From: Epilithonimonas lactis
GTDB taxonomy: Bacteria > Bacteroidota > Bacteroidia > Flavobacteriales > Weeksellaceae
Direction of reading: 5' to 3'
Assembly (NCBI RefSeq): GCF_900110605.1
Contig: NZ_FOFI01000007.1
Location: 62,001-126,000, forward strand
DNA: 64,000 bases
Part shown: positions 1 through 7,460 of the stretch, piece after piece
Numbering within the stretch: position 1 is the stretch's first letter
How the letters are laid out: the number at the start of each line of letters is the position of its first letter
The notes under the pieces: generated by a model
What the model saw: only the letters and a program-made list of their open reading frames with translations
The model's database searches: none
Told to the model about the DNA's origin: nothing
Made by a program: the position numbers and the translations under genes

Positions 1-384
1 TTTGACGATGGCGGTATTTTCAGAATGATAGAAATTGCAGAACGTGGGATTTCTTTCAAACTTTTTGATAATCTTGTGAAAAAGTTCCCTTTCAGTTTTC
101 AAGAGTGGGCTGGTTTTCTTCATATCTCTGGGAAAACATTGTCCCGTTACCAAAAAGAAGAGAAAACCTTTGACACATTGCAATCCGAGAAGATATTACA
201 AATAGAAATGCTCTACAAAAGAGGCGAGGAGGTTTTTGGTTCATCAGAATATTTTTTGATTTGGTTGCAAGCAGAAAACCTGGCTTTAGGCAAAACAAAA
301 CCACAAGACCTGATTGGTAGTAACTTTGGAATCTCTCTTCTAATGGATGAGCTTACAAGATTGGAGCACGGTATTTTAGCGTAA
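1..384 (+). CDS. Xre/MbcA/ParS-type antitoxin (partial, 5' end outside window)
   Basis: Antitoxin partner of the RES toxin directly downstream. The frame is open back to base 1, so the start probably lies outside the window; an internal ATG at 25 would give 119 residues. The visible part has a helix-turn-helix-like segment (ISGKTLSRYQ) followed by the C-terminal toxin-binding region typical of DUF2384 proteins (EVFGSSEYFLIWLQAENLALG). A second antitoxin at 13783-14256 has the same arrangement, with a longer N-terminus, which supports truncation here. Such proteins neutralise the RES toxin by direct binding and usually repress their own promoter. The family call rests on this pattern and on the toxin neighbour; autoregulation is inferred from the family. 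Confidence 0.85.
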   Translation, partial: FDDGGIFRMIEIAERGISFKLFDNLVKKFPFSFQEWAGFLHISGKTLSRYQKEEKTFDTLQSEKILQIEMLYKRGEEVFGSSEYFLIWLQAENLALGKTKPQDLIGSNFGISLLMDELTRLEHGILA

Positions 385-390
385 TTCTTG

Positions 391-843
391 ATGATAGTTT
401 ATAGACTTTCAAAAGAAATCTACGCCAATGATCTTTCAGGTAAAGGTGCTGAAATAGCTGGTGGACGATGGAATAGCAAAGGCAACGCGACGTTGTACAC
501 AGGACAATCTATAGCGCTTTGCGTTACTGAAATCGCCGTTCACATTCCGCTTGGCATTATTCCGAAAGATTTTCGATTGGTTCATATTGAGATTCCTGAT
601 ATTGAGGTTTTTGAGCCAAAGAGATTCCCTAAGGACTGGAACACTTTTCCACATCTGGACGCCACTCAAAAAATGGGTGACAAATTTCTAAAGGATAATA
701 AATTCTTGGCGATGAAAGTTCCATCCGCGGCGGTTCAAGGGGAATTCAATTATATTATCAATCCTCGAAATGTCAATTTTAAAGATGTTGAAATCATAAA
801 AGTGGAGAAATTTACTTTTGATGACCGATTGTTTATCAGATAA
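391..843 (+). CDS. RES-domain toxin (NAD+-degrading family)
   Basis: 150-residue RES domain protein. RES toxins such as MbcT and ParT attack NAD+ or use it to modify a target, so growth stops when the antitoxin is lost. Visible signature elements are the arginine in GGRWNSKG (Arg26), LYTG with Ser40, Glu47 in VTE, and KVPSA towards the C-terminus, covering the Arg, Glu and Ser that name the family. ATG 391 is preferred to the TTG three bases earlier; it lies 6 bases after the antitoxin stop. The next gene, nif3, starts 11 bases downstream, so the pair probably shares a transcript with housekeeping genes. Whether this member acts on free NAD+ cannot be read from sequence. Confidence 0.88.
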   Translation: MIVYRLSKEIYANDLSGKGAEIAGGRWNSKGNATLYTGQSIALCVTEIAVHIPLGIIPKDFRLVHIEIPDIEVFEPKRFPKDWNTFPHLDATQKMGDKFLKDNKFLAMKVPSAAVQGEFNYIINPRNVNFKDVEIIKVEKFTFDDRLFIR

Positions 844-854
844 AAATTAAATTA

Positions 855-1952
855 ATGAAAATCAATGAATTTATAAAAGAGTTTGAGAAATTGATTCCAA
901 TAAAACAAGCTGAGGATTTTGATAACGTCGGTTTGCTTTGTGGAAATCCAGATAGGGAAATCTTAGGAATTCTGGTTGCTCACGACGCTTTGGAATCGGT
1001 GATTGATGAAGCTATTGAGAAGAACTTCAGTCTTGTGGTTTGTTTTCATCCGATTATTTTTTCTGGTTTGAAATCAATCACTGGAAAGAATTATGTTGAA
1101 AAAGCAGTTCTGAAAGCTCTAGAAAATAAAATTGCAATCTACGCGATTCACACCGCTTTTGACAATGATTATTTTGGTGTCAATTATAAAATCTGCGAAG
1201 TTCTTGGATTGAAAAATCAAAAAATATTGCTGCCGAAACAAAGTCAATTGAAGAAATTGGAAGTATATGTTCCAGTTGATTCGGCTGAGAATTTTAAAAA
1301 TGCTTTGTTCCAAGCTGGCGCGGGAAACATTGGTTTTTATGATGAGTGTAGTTTTTCTATTAAAGGAAACGGTACTTTTCGTCCGTTGGAAGGTTCGAAT
1401 CCAGTGACTGGAAATCATAACGAAAGAGAAAATGCGGACGAAGTTTTGGTCTCTGTGATTTTCGAAGATTTTAAGAAAAACCAAATTCTTTCAGCGATGA
1501 AACAAAATCATCCTTACGAAGAAGTGGCTTACCAATTAATTTCCCTCGACAACGAAAATCATTACACTGGTTTAGGAAGATTCGGAGATTTGGAGACTGA
1601 AATGGATGAGGAGGATTTCTTACAATTTGTAAAGGAGAAATTTGACCTTAAAGTCATAAGACACAGTTCTTTAATTAATAAAAAAATTAAGAAAATTGGC
1701 GTCTTGGGTGGAAGTGGAGCAAGCGGAATCAAGTCTGCATTGTCTTCAAAATGTGATGCTTACCTCACGGGTGATGTGAAATACCACGACTTTTTCTCGG
1801 CAGAAGACAAAATGCTGATTTGCGATATCGGACATTTTGAATCGGAACAATTTGTAACTCAACAATTATTTGAAATATTGTCCGAAAAATTCACTATATT
1901 TGCCATCGCAAAAACGACTAAGAAAACAAATCCTGTTAATTATTTTATATAG
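855..1952 (+). CDS. Nif3-like dinuclear metal centre protein (YqfO/YbgI family)
   Basis: 365-residue NIF3/DUF34 protein, a toroidal hexamer family with a two-metal site often labelled GTP cyclohydrolase I type 2; the physiological role is unsettled. Metal-site motifs are seen as CFHPIIFSG (around residue 65), IHTAFDND (around 99-105) and DIGHFESEQ near the C-terminus. The usual HHP begins with Phe here (FHP). The middle of the protein carries the extra PII/CutA1-like insert of the YqfO type, which explains a length above the roughly 250 residues of YbgI. It lies 2 bases before the coiled-coil zinc-ribbon-family gene, a pairing I recall from other bacteria and which suggests an operon. Confidence 0.9.
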   Translation: MKINEFIKEFEKLIPIKQAEDFDNVGLLCGNPDREILGILVAHDALESVIDEAIEKNFSLVVCFHPIIFSGLKSITGKNYVEKAVLKALENKIAIYAIHTAFDNDYFGVNYKICEVLGLKNQKILLPKQSQLKKLEVYVPVDSAENFKNALFQAGAGNIGFYDECSFSIKGNGTFRPLEGSNPVTGNHNERENADEVLVSVIFEDFKKNQILSAMKQNHPYEEVAYQLISLDNENHYTGLGRFGDLETEMDEEDFLQFVKEKFDLKVIRHSSLINKKIKKIGVLGGSGASGIKSALSSKCDAYLTGDVKYHDFFSAEDKMLICDIGHFESEQFVTQQLFEILSEKFTIFAIAKTTKKTNPVNYFI

Positions 1953-1954
1953 AT

Positions 1955-2740
1955 ATGGCTGATAAAAAAGTAAACGAAATTTCTGTTGAAGAAAAACTAA
2001 GAGCACTTTACGATTTGCAGATCATTGATTCCCGTTTGGATGAGATCCGCAATACAAGAGGCGAATTGCCAATTGAAGTAGAAGATCTTGAGATAGAAAT
2101 TGAAGGTCTTAACAAAAGAGCCCAAAAATTCGAATCTGAAATTGCTGAGCAAAATGCAGAGATCAATGAGAAAAAAGATCTTATGAAAAGCGCTCAAGTA
2201 TTGATTGACAAATATAAAACGCAGCAAGATAACGTTAGAAATAACAAAGAATTCGAAACTTTAGCAAAAGAAGTAGAGTACCAGGAATTGGAAATTCAAT
2301 TGGCTGAAAAAAGAATCAAAGAATTTGGAGGTAAGATCGATCACAAAAAGGAAACTTTAGCTGACCTGACTGCTAAGATCGATGAGCTGAATAACCACTT
2401 GGTTCATAAGAAAAACGAGTTGGAAAACTTGGTTTCTGAAACTCAAAAAGAAGAGGATTATCTATTGGAAAAATCTAAAGAATTTGCTGAGAAGATCGAT
2501 CAAAGATTGTTGGTTTCTTACCAAAGGATCCGTACTGGATCTTCAACTGGTCTTGCGGTTGTAGGTTTGGAAAGAGGAGCGCCAAAAGGTTCTTTCTTCA
2601 CAATTCCACCACAGAAGCAAATGGAGATCGCTCAGAGAAAGAAGATCATCATCGATGAGCATTCTGGAAAGATCTTGGTAGATGACGAGTTGGTGAACGA
2701 GGAAACTGCAAAGATGGAAAGCATTATCAAATTCAACTAA
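1955..2740 (+). CDS. Coiled-coil protein of the C4 zinc ribbon family, cysteines lost
   Basis: 261-residue protein of the HP0958/CT398 family. Residues 11-185 are a long antiparallel coiled coil rich in Glu, Lys and Leu. The C-terminus (about 205-245) keeps the zinc ribbon framework, with FFTIPPQ, QMEIAQR and GKILVDDE, but the four zinc cysteines are absent and the whole protein has no cysteine. Characterised relatives act as chaperone-like adaptors for RNA, flagellar or secretion partners; the function here is unknown. ATG 1955 lies 2 bases after the nif3 stop, so the genes are probably cotranscribed. A strong hairpin terminator follows. Confidence 0.85.
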   Translation: MADKKVNEISVEEKLRALYDLQIIDSRLDEIRNTRGELPIEVEDLEIEIEGLNKRAQKFESEIAEQNAEINEKKDLMKSAQVLIDKYKTQQDNVRNNKEFETLAKEVEYQELEIQLAEKRIKEFGGKIDHKKETLADLTAKIDELNNHLVHKKNELENLVSETQKEEDYLLEKSKEFAEKIDQRLLVSYQRIRTGSSTGLAVVGLERGAPKGSFFTIPPQKQMEIAQRKKIIIDEHSGKILVDDELVNEETAKMESIIKFN

Positions 2741-2756
2741 TCGAAATTTGATTTAA

Positions 2757-2796
2757 ATATAAAAAGAGACCCGAATTTCGGGTCTCTTTTTTTTGA
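2757..2796. terminator. Bidirectional intrinsic terminator
   Basis: The arms AAAAGAGACCCGAA and TTCGGGTCTCTTTT pair almost perfectly around a very short loop, with T runs on both sides. It separates the plus-strand nif3/zinc-ribbon unit from the minus-strand DUF2807 gene, so it can serve both. Confidence 0.85.
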
Positions 2797-2811
2797 GAAA
2801 ATAATATAAAA

Positions 2812-3636
2812 TTACTGGATAGTAATAGATCCAGAACTACTTTCGTTTTTAGTGATCTCATTCAAGCTTCCTCTTTTGATCACTCGGATATCTCCGCTGG
2901 AAGATGCGCTTGCGGTCACACTTTTACTTACGCCAATAGTAATATCTGCCGAAGAAGACGTAGCAAGAACAGCACTTTCCGCAGTGAAACCTTCAGCGTC
3001 CACATCGCCAGAAGATGATGCCTGGATATTCACACTTTCAGATTTTCCTTTGATGTCGATTCCGCCGGAAGATGAGCTTTGCATATTCAAACTTTTCGCA
3101 TTGACCTCGCCTTCGTAATTTCCGCTGCTTGAGGCTTGGATATTGATATTTCCGCCATTGATGTTACCTTTTATCGTTCCAGAGCTGGAAACTTTCACAT
3201 CCAGATCAGAGAAACTGAAGTTGTCTTTCAAAGAGATGCTTCCGCTGGAATTGGCTGCCAAATGGTCAAAATCTTTAGCATAAACTTTAATTTTGATTCG
3301 ATCTGTAGAAATACTTTTCATAGACTCCGATTGGATTTTCACCTGTACTTTTCCGCCGTTTTGTTTCACGACAACATATTTCATCAGGTCAGAAGGTGCA
3401 TAAACAATGATTTTCTCATTGTTAGATTTGAAGACTTCCGCATTCAGAGAAGTCGAAATTTCCAATTCGTCAAAATTGATGTCGTAAGTTTTCTCAATCA
3501 CTTCACCTTTTCCGGAGTCAGAGATCAAGTTAGAAAACATCGCATCGTTTCCGTTGGAATTGTCACCTTTGGATTGTACACAAGAAAAATTTGCCGCAGA
3601 AGCCAAAAGGACCAGAGTTAAAAGTTGTATTTTCAT
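2812..3636 (-). CDS. DUF2807 (GIN domain) lipoprotein
   Basis: 274-residue lipoprotein with a signal peptide and lipobox ending at Cys19 (ANFSC). The rest is a putative auto-transporter adhesin head GIN domain (DUF2807): a right-handed beta-helix-like repeat with recurring Ser-Ser-Ser-Gly steps, seen about six times between residues 130 and 270 (SSSGTI, SSSGNY, SSSGGI, SSSGDV, SSSGDI, SSSGSI). The role of these widespread Bacteroidota proteins is not established; a surface or periplasmic structural role is plausible. It is monocistronic, facing the terminator at 2757. A related but more divergent lipoprotein lies at 9825-10526. Confidence 0.88.
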   Translation of the reverse strand: MKIQLLTLVLLASAANFSCVQSKGDNSNGNDAMFSNLISDSGKGEVIEKTYDINFDELEISTSLNAEVFKSNNEKIIVYAPSDLMKYVVVKQNGGKVQVKIQSESMKSISTDRIKIKVYAKDFDHLAANSSGSISLKDNFSFSDLDVKVSSSGTIKGNINGGNINIQASSSGNYEGEVNAKSLNMQSSSSGGIDIKGKSESVNIQASSSGDVDAEGFTAESAVLATSSSADITIGVSKSVTASASSSGDIRVIKRGSLNEITKNESSSGSITIQ

Positions 3637-3773
3637 AAGTATAATTTTTTATAGTTTTTGATTTTATATAACTAAGACACTTGAAAACTCGATTTCATTA
3701 CATCAAAAAATTATTTTTTCTCATTCTAAATAATTTTCTAAATTTACAACATAGAAAAAATAAATATTAAAGT

Positions 3774-4265
3774 ATGAAAAATATATTGTTTGCATTCGTA
3801 TTGATAGGATTATCCGTTTCAGCATTCGCACAATCCGGTCCGCCAGCAGGCGAAGCGAAAGTAGGTGAATACTACGGCCAGGATGTTTCCGCAAAAGCTG
3901 TTAAAAAAGCTATTTCTCCAGACGAACTCAATAAAGAATTAAAAGCAACACCCAAAATCGCCAAAACTTCTGTCAAAGGAAAAGTAACTGGCGTTTGCCC
4001 TAAGAAAGGCTGTTGGGTAAGCTTGGCAACAGATTCCGGCGAAACATTCTTCGTAAAGATGAAAGATTATGCGTTCTTCGTTCCGACCGCTTTGGAGGGT
4101 AAAACCGTGATTTTGGAAGGCAGCGCAGAGAGCAAAACCACTTCGGTAAAGGAACTTCAGCATTATGCCGAAGACGCTAAAAAATCTCAGGCAGAGATAG
4201 ATGCGATCACAGAACCAAAAACCGAAACCAGATTTTTAGCAAGCGCTATCAAGGTTGTAGAGTAA
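3774..4265 (+). CDS. DUF4920 domain secreted protein
   Basis: 163-residue exported protein with a Sec signal peptide (cleavage near AFAQS, residue 20) and no lipobox. The remainder fits DUF4920: a small OB-like beta barrel with the pattern VKGKVTGVCPKKGCWVSL, two nearby cysteines, then GETFFVKMKDYAFFVP and EGKTVILEGSAE. The family is common in Bacteroidota and uncharacterised. A metal or redox role through the CPKKGC pair is possible but is inference. The gene stands alone, with a terminator about 43 bases downstream. Confidence 0.85.
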   Translation: MKNILFAFVLIGLSVSAFAQSGPPAGEAKVGEYYGQDVSAKAVKKAISPDELNKELKATPKIAKTSVKGKVTGVCPKKGCWVSLATDSGETFFVKMKDYAFFVPTALEGKTVILEGSAESKTTSVKELQHYAEDAKKSQAEIDAITEPKTETRFLASAIKVVE

Positions 4266-4307
4266 TAAAAAATTGCTCCCTTTAGGGTTGTGGCAACAAT
4301 TTAATAC

Positions 4308-4337
4308 AAGCTTCAGATTTTTCTGAGGCTTTTTTTA
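4308..4337 (+). terminator. Intrinsic terminator after the DUF4920 gene
   Basis: AAGCTTCAGA (4308-4317) pairs with TCTGAGGCTT (4322-4331) with one G-T wobble, and a T run follows. Confidence 0.75.
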
Positions 4338-4347
4338 TTTGGGCGTA

Positions 4348-4413
4348 TCTCTTTGTTTTGCTTTTACGTTTTAGTTTACCGAAAGACATTTTCAGCAAAG
4401 CAAAACAAAGAGA
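4348..4413. repeat. 17-bp perfect inverted repeat
   Basis: TCTCTTTGTTTTGCTTT at 4348-4364 is the exact reverse complement of 4397-4413, with a 32-base spacer. It sits in the 363-base gap between the DUF4920 gene and menB, beyond the terminator, and directly abuts dispersed repeat copy A. A transcript through it would form a long stem. A 73-codon frame running through the area looks accidental. Confidence 0.8.
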
Positions 4414-4414
4414 C

Positions 4415-4500
4415 CGGGCTATCCGCTACTATCTTTTTTCGCCAACGCTTTTCCCTCACCGAAAAAAGGATATCCGCTGCTATCCCTTACGCGCTGGCGC
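4415..4500 (+). repeat. Dispersed intergenic repeat, copy A (divergent)
   Basis: Shares an ordered series of blocks with copies at 19628, 45544 and 61338: GGGCTATCCGC, then ATCTTTTTTCGCC, CGCTTTTCC, and AAAAAAGGATATCC. This is the most divergent of the four. No coding frame is conserved between copies. Confidence 0.6.
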
Positions 4501-4628
4501 AAGATTCACGATTTGTCATAGTTAGAAAATATTCCCAAAGAGGAAGCTTTGGCAATTGTCAAACTGCGAGATAATTCCTTTGAAACACCATCAATTCTGC
4601 TTATATTTACACTCTAAATTTTCAAAAA

Positions 4629-5465
4629 ATGGCAGACTGGAAAATCGTCAAAGAATACGAAGATATTACCTATAAAAAATCAAATGGTGTTGCAAGAATC
4701 GCCATCAACAGACCGGAAGTCAGAAACGCTTTCCGACCAAAAACAACCTCAGAACTTTACGACGCCTTCTACGACGCTTACGAAGATTCGTCCATCGGTG
4801 TTGTATTGTTGACAGGCGAAGGTCCAAGTCCAAAAGACGGCGGTCACGCATTCTGCAGCGGCGGCGACCAGAAAGCACGTGGACATCAAGGCTACGTGGG
4901 AGAAGATGGAAGACATCGCCTTAACATTCTGGAAGTTCAGCGTCTGATTCGTTTTATGCCAAAAGCGGTGATTGCTGTGGTAAACGGTTGGGCAGTTGGT
5001 GGCGGACATTCACTTCACGTGGTTTGCGATTTGACTTTGGCAAGTGAAGAGCACGCAATTTTCAAACAAACCGATGCAGACGTTACAAGCTTCGACGGTG
5101 GTTATGGTTCTGCATATTTGGCCAAAATGGTTGGTCAGAAAAAGGCAAGAGAGATATTCTTTTTAGGAAGAAATTATTCAGCTAAAGAAGCAGAAGAGAT
5201 GGGAATGGTAAACGCCGTAATTCCTCACGCAGAATTGGAAGACACCGCTTACGAATGGGCACAAGAAATCCTTGCAAAATCGCCGACTTCCATCAGAATG
5301 CTGAAATTCGCAATGAATTTAACTGACGACGGAATGGTTGGACAGCAGATTTTCGCAGGAGAAGCAACACGTTTAGCCTATATGACAGAGGAAGCGAAAG
5401 AAGGTAGAAATGCTTTCTTGGAAAAACGCAAACCAAACTTTGGTGACGACCAATGGATATCGTAG
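4629..5465 (+). CDS. menB: 1,4-dihydroxy-2-naphthoyl-CoA synthase
   Basis: 278-residue crotonase-fold enzyme that closes the second ring of o-succinylbenzoyl-CoA in menaquinone synthesis. MenB features are the extended AFCSGGDQKARG loop, the oxyanion-hole segment VVNGWAVGGGHSLHVVCDL, the acidic residue in TSFDGGYGSAYLAK, and the C-terminal FLEKRKPNF tail. Length matches the family. menA follows 72 bases downstream across an inverted repeat; the other men genes are not in the window. Menaquinone is the respiratory quinone of Bacteroidota, so the gene is expected to be essential. ATG 4629 is the first start consistent with the family N-terminus. Confidence 0.96.
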   Translation: MADWKIVKEYEDITYKKSNGVARIAINRPEVRNAFRPKTTSELYDAFYDAYEDSSIGVVLLTGEGPSPKDGGHAFCSGGDQKARGHQGYVGEDGRHRLNILEVQRLIRFMPKAVIAVVNGWAVGGGHSLHVVCDLTLASEEHAIFKQTDADVTSFDGGYGSAYLAKMVGQKKAREIFFLGRNYSAKEAEEMGMVNAVIPHAELEDTAYEWAQEILAKSPTSIRMLKFAMNLTDDGMVGQQIFAGEATRLAYMTEEAKEGRNAFLEKRKPNFGDDQWIS

Positions 5466-5472
5466 CATCAAC

Positions 5473-5519
5473 GATAGATGATAAATGATAATTGATTTTA
5501 TCTTCATTTATCATCTATC
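5473..5519. repeat. 16-bp inverted repeat between menB and menA
   Basis: GATAGATGATAAATGA (5473-5488) is the exact reverse complement of 5504-5519 (15-base loop), and the right arm runs on into further AT-rich repeats up to the menA start. There is no T tract, so it is more likely an mRNA-stabilising or repetitive hairpin than a terminator. Confidence 0.65.
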
Positions 5520-5537
5520 AATTATCATTTATCAATT

Positions 5538-6467
5538 ATGAAACATTGGATACAAGCTGCGAGGCTTAGAACTTTACCACTTTCTATGAGTGGGATTATT
5601 ATGGGAGCTTTCATTGCAAAATGGAGGATTTCTCAGGAAGGTGGATTTTGGGATTGGCGGATTTTTGCATTGGCACTTCTGGTCACTTTACTATATCAGG
5701 TACTTTCCAACTTTGCCAACGATTATGGCGATGGCGTGAAGGGAACCGATAAAAATAGGATAGGAGAAGCAGAGCAAAGAGCGGTTGCTTCAGGAAAAAT
5801 CACAGCATCTCAAATGAGAACTGCCGTGATTCTACTTTCGATTTTATCTTTTGTAGCAACGGTTGCCTTATTGTATGTCGCCTTCTATCCGGCTTACACC
5901 AGAGAATTTTGGATATTTATCGGACTTGGAGTTGCCTCGATTTTGGCAGCAATTGGATATACTATTGGGAAAAAACCTTATGGCTATTTAGGTTTAGGCG
6001 ATATTTTCGTGTTTATCTTTTTTGGATTGGTTTCGGTTTGCGGGAGTTATTTTCTGTTTACTAAATCTTTCAGTTGGGACGTCTTGTTCCCTGCAATTGC
6101 AGTTGGAATGTTGAGTATGGCGGTTCTTAACCTGAATAATATGAGAGACATTGTCAATGATGAGTTATCAGGTAAAAAAACGTTTGCTTTGAAGCTAGGT
6201 TACAAAAATGCAATGATTTACGAAATCATCTTATTGCAATTACCTATTCTTTTGATGTTGGCTTTTTTGATGTACAACGGCTTTCAGGCACAAGGGAAAT
6301 ATTATCCTTTCATCGTGATGATTTTGATTTTCCCATTCATCAAATTAAGGAGAAGCATAATGGCAGTCAACGAACCAAAACTATTGGACCCATTTTTGAA
6401 ACAGGTCGGAATCTTAACTTTCCTGATGGCAGTTTTGACGGCTTTTGGCCTTAATTATTTTAATTAA
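5538..6467 (+). CDS. menA: 1,4-dihydroxy-2-naphthoate polyprenyltransferase
   Basis: 309-residue UbiA-superfamily membrane enzyme that attaches the polyprenyl chain to 1,4-dihydroxy-2-naphthoate in menaquinone synthesis. It starts with the MenA-typical WIQAARLRTLPLS and has the first aspartate-rich motif NFANDYGDGVKGTD and the second motif NMRDIVNDELSGKKT, which bind the prenyl diphosphate through Mg2+. Eight or nine hydrophobic segments are visible. Its position after menB supports the call. The hydrolase downstream starts 16 bases after the stop. Confidence 0.96.
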   Translation: MKHWIQAARLRTLPLSMSGIIMGAFIAKWRISQEGGFWDWRIFALALLVTLLYQVLSNFANDYGDGVKGTDKNRIGEAEQRAVASGKITASQMRTAVILLSILSFVATVALLYVAFYPAYTREFWIFIGLGVASILAAIGYTIGKKPYGYLGLGDIFVFIFFGLVSVCGSYFLFTKSFSWDVLFPAIAVGMLSMAVLNLNNMRDIVNDELSGKKTFALKLGYKNAMIYEIILLQLPILLMLAFLMYNGFQAQGKYYPFIVMILIFPFIKLRRSIMAVNEPKLLDPFLKQVGILTFLMAVLTAFGLNYFN

Positions 6468-6483
6468 TAAATCTAAAAAAAAA

Positions 6484-7167
6484 ATGAAAATAAAATTCCT
6501 CGGACAAAACTGTTTTTTGTTCACATACAACGGAAAAACCATTCTTGCAGACCCTTTCTACAACTATCAGAAAGAAAAATCAGGATTTGACATCACAGCT
6601 CAGAAAATCGATTATGTATTGATTACACACGCGCACGGCGACCATATTGCGGACGTGAAAGAAGTGCTTGAAAATCATCCTGACGCAACCGTAATTGGTC
6701 AGCCGGAGATTTGCGGCTATTTCAAACACACCAATAATATCGATATCAACTTCGGCGGTTCTGCCAAGATTGAAGATTTGAAGATTTCTATGGTTCCTGC
6801 ATTGCACACAAGCTCTTTTCCGGACGGTTCTTACGGCGGATTGGCTTCTGGCTATATTTTCAGATTTGCTGACGGTAGAAACCTTTATTTGGCTGGAGAT
6901 ACTGGCGTGACGGCTGAGATGAGCTTGTTTCCACAGGTTTTCGGGAAATTGGATTTGTCGATTCTACCAGTTGGAAAACATTACACGATGTGTCCTAGAA
7001 AAGCGGCTTTCGCAGCATCAGAATTATTGAAAACGCCAAAAGTGATTGGTTGTCATTTCGATACTTTCCCACCAATTGAAATCAATCACGAAGAAGCTAA
7101 AAAGCATTTCTCTGACAAGAATATCGAATTTACATTACCAGAATTAGGACAGGAATTTGAGTTCTAA
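6484..7167 (+). CDS. UPF0173 metal-dependent hydrolase (metallo-beta-lactamase fold)
   Basis: 227-residue metallo-beta-lactamase-fold hydrolase of UPF0173. It shows the metal motif THAHGDH (residues about 41-47), a later histidine in PALHTSSF, the aspartate in LAGDTGV and a C-terminal CHFDTFPPI. ATG 6484 is preferred over an in-frame start 39 bases upstream, which would overlap menA, because the family begins with MKIKFLGQ. Substrate is unknown. It probably rides on the menB-menA transcript. Confidence 0.88.
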   Translation: MKIKFLGQNCFLFTYNGKTILADPFYNYQKEKSGFDITAQKIDYVLITHAHGDHIADVKEVLENHPDATVIGQPEICGYFKHTNNIDINFGGSAKIEDLKISMVPALHTSSFPDGSYGGLASGYIFRFADGRNLYLAGDTGVTAEMSLFPQVFGKLDLSILPVGKHYTMCPRKAAFAASELLKTPKVIGCHFDTFPPIEINHEEAKKHFSDKNIEFTLPELGQEFEF

Positions 7168-7177
7168 ACAAAAAAAA

Positions 7178-7226
7178 TTAAGAGATTAAGTAATTTCAAA
7201 AATTTGAATATCGCTTAATCTCTTAA
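7178..7226. terminator. Inverted repeat, probable terminator
   Basis: TTAAGAGATTAAG (7178-7190) is perfectly reverse complementary to 7214-7226, followed by CTTT and an A-rich stretch. It lies between the converging UPF0173 gene and the SRP RNA. It is AT-rich, so termination strength is uncertain. Confidence 0.5.
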
Positions 7227-7239
7227 CTTTAAAAAATAA

Positions 7240-7337
7240 AAAATGGCAAGCTACCTAAATCACACCGCTACGACCAATTACCTTTGCTGCGTTCCCACCC
7301 TGGAGGATTCTCAGGAGCTGGTTGTTTAGGACTTGCC
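7240..7337 (-). ncRNA. ffs: Signal recognition particle RNA (small bacterial 4.5S type)
   Basis: On the minus strand the approximately 98-base RNA begins CCGGCAAGTCC and ends AGCTTGCC, so GGCAAG at the 5' end pairs with CTTGCC at the 3' end, followed by a T-rich stretch. The conserved Ffh-binding hairpin is visible at about 7282-7306 (CCAGGGTGGGAACGCAGCAAAGG), with a GGAA tetraloop and the asymmetric CAGG/AGCA internal loop. Flavobacterial SRP RNAs share the flanking CCAGCTCCTGAGAATC and GGTCGTAGCGGTGTGAT segments. A TATCTTTG promoter element lies just upstream. It guides ribosomes making membrane proteins to FtsY. Exact ends are estimated. Confidence 0.9.
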
Positions 7338-7341
7338 GGTG

Positions 7342-7349
7342 CAAAGATA
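7342..7349 (-). promoter_or_regulatory. -7 promoter element of the SRP RNA
   Basis: Minus strand reads TATCTTTG, an exact match to the Bacteroidota TAnnTTTG box, about 5 bases before the expected RNA 5' end. No clear -33 TTG is seen. Confidence 0.7.
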
Positions 7350-7460
7350 GAAAAATTAAGAAAAAATAAAAAGGAAAACAGAGAAAAGAAATCAATTGGA
7401 CTCTAGATTGTTGATAGTCAGTTTGAAATATTTATCTCTTTTATCAAAAATTAAAAAATT

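Noticed and set aside
2845-3621. Plus-strand open frames opposite the DUF2807 gene
   Set aside because: They mirror the Ser/Gly repeat codons of the real lipoprotein on the other strand and lack their own signals.
4353-4574. 73-codon open frame between DUF4920 and menB
   Set aside because: It runs through an inverted repeat and a dispersed repeat, has no family resemblance and no promoter or start context.
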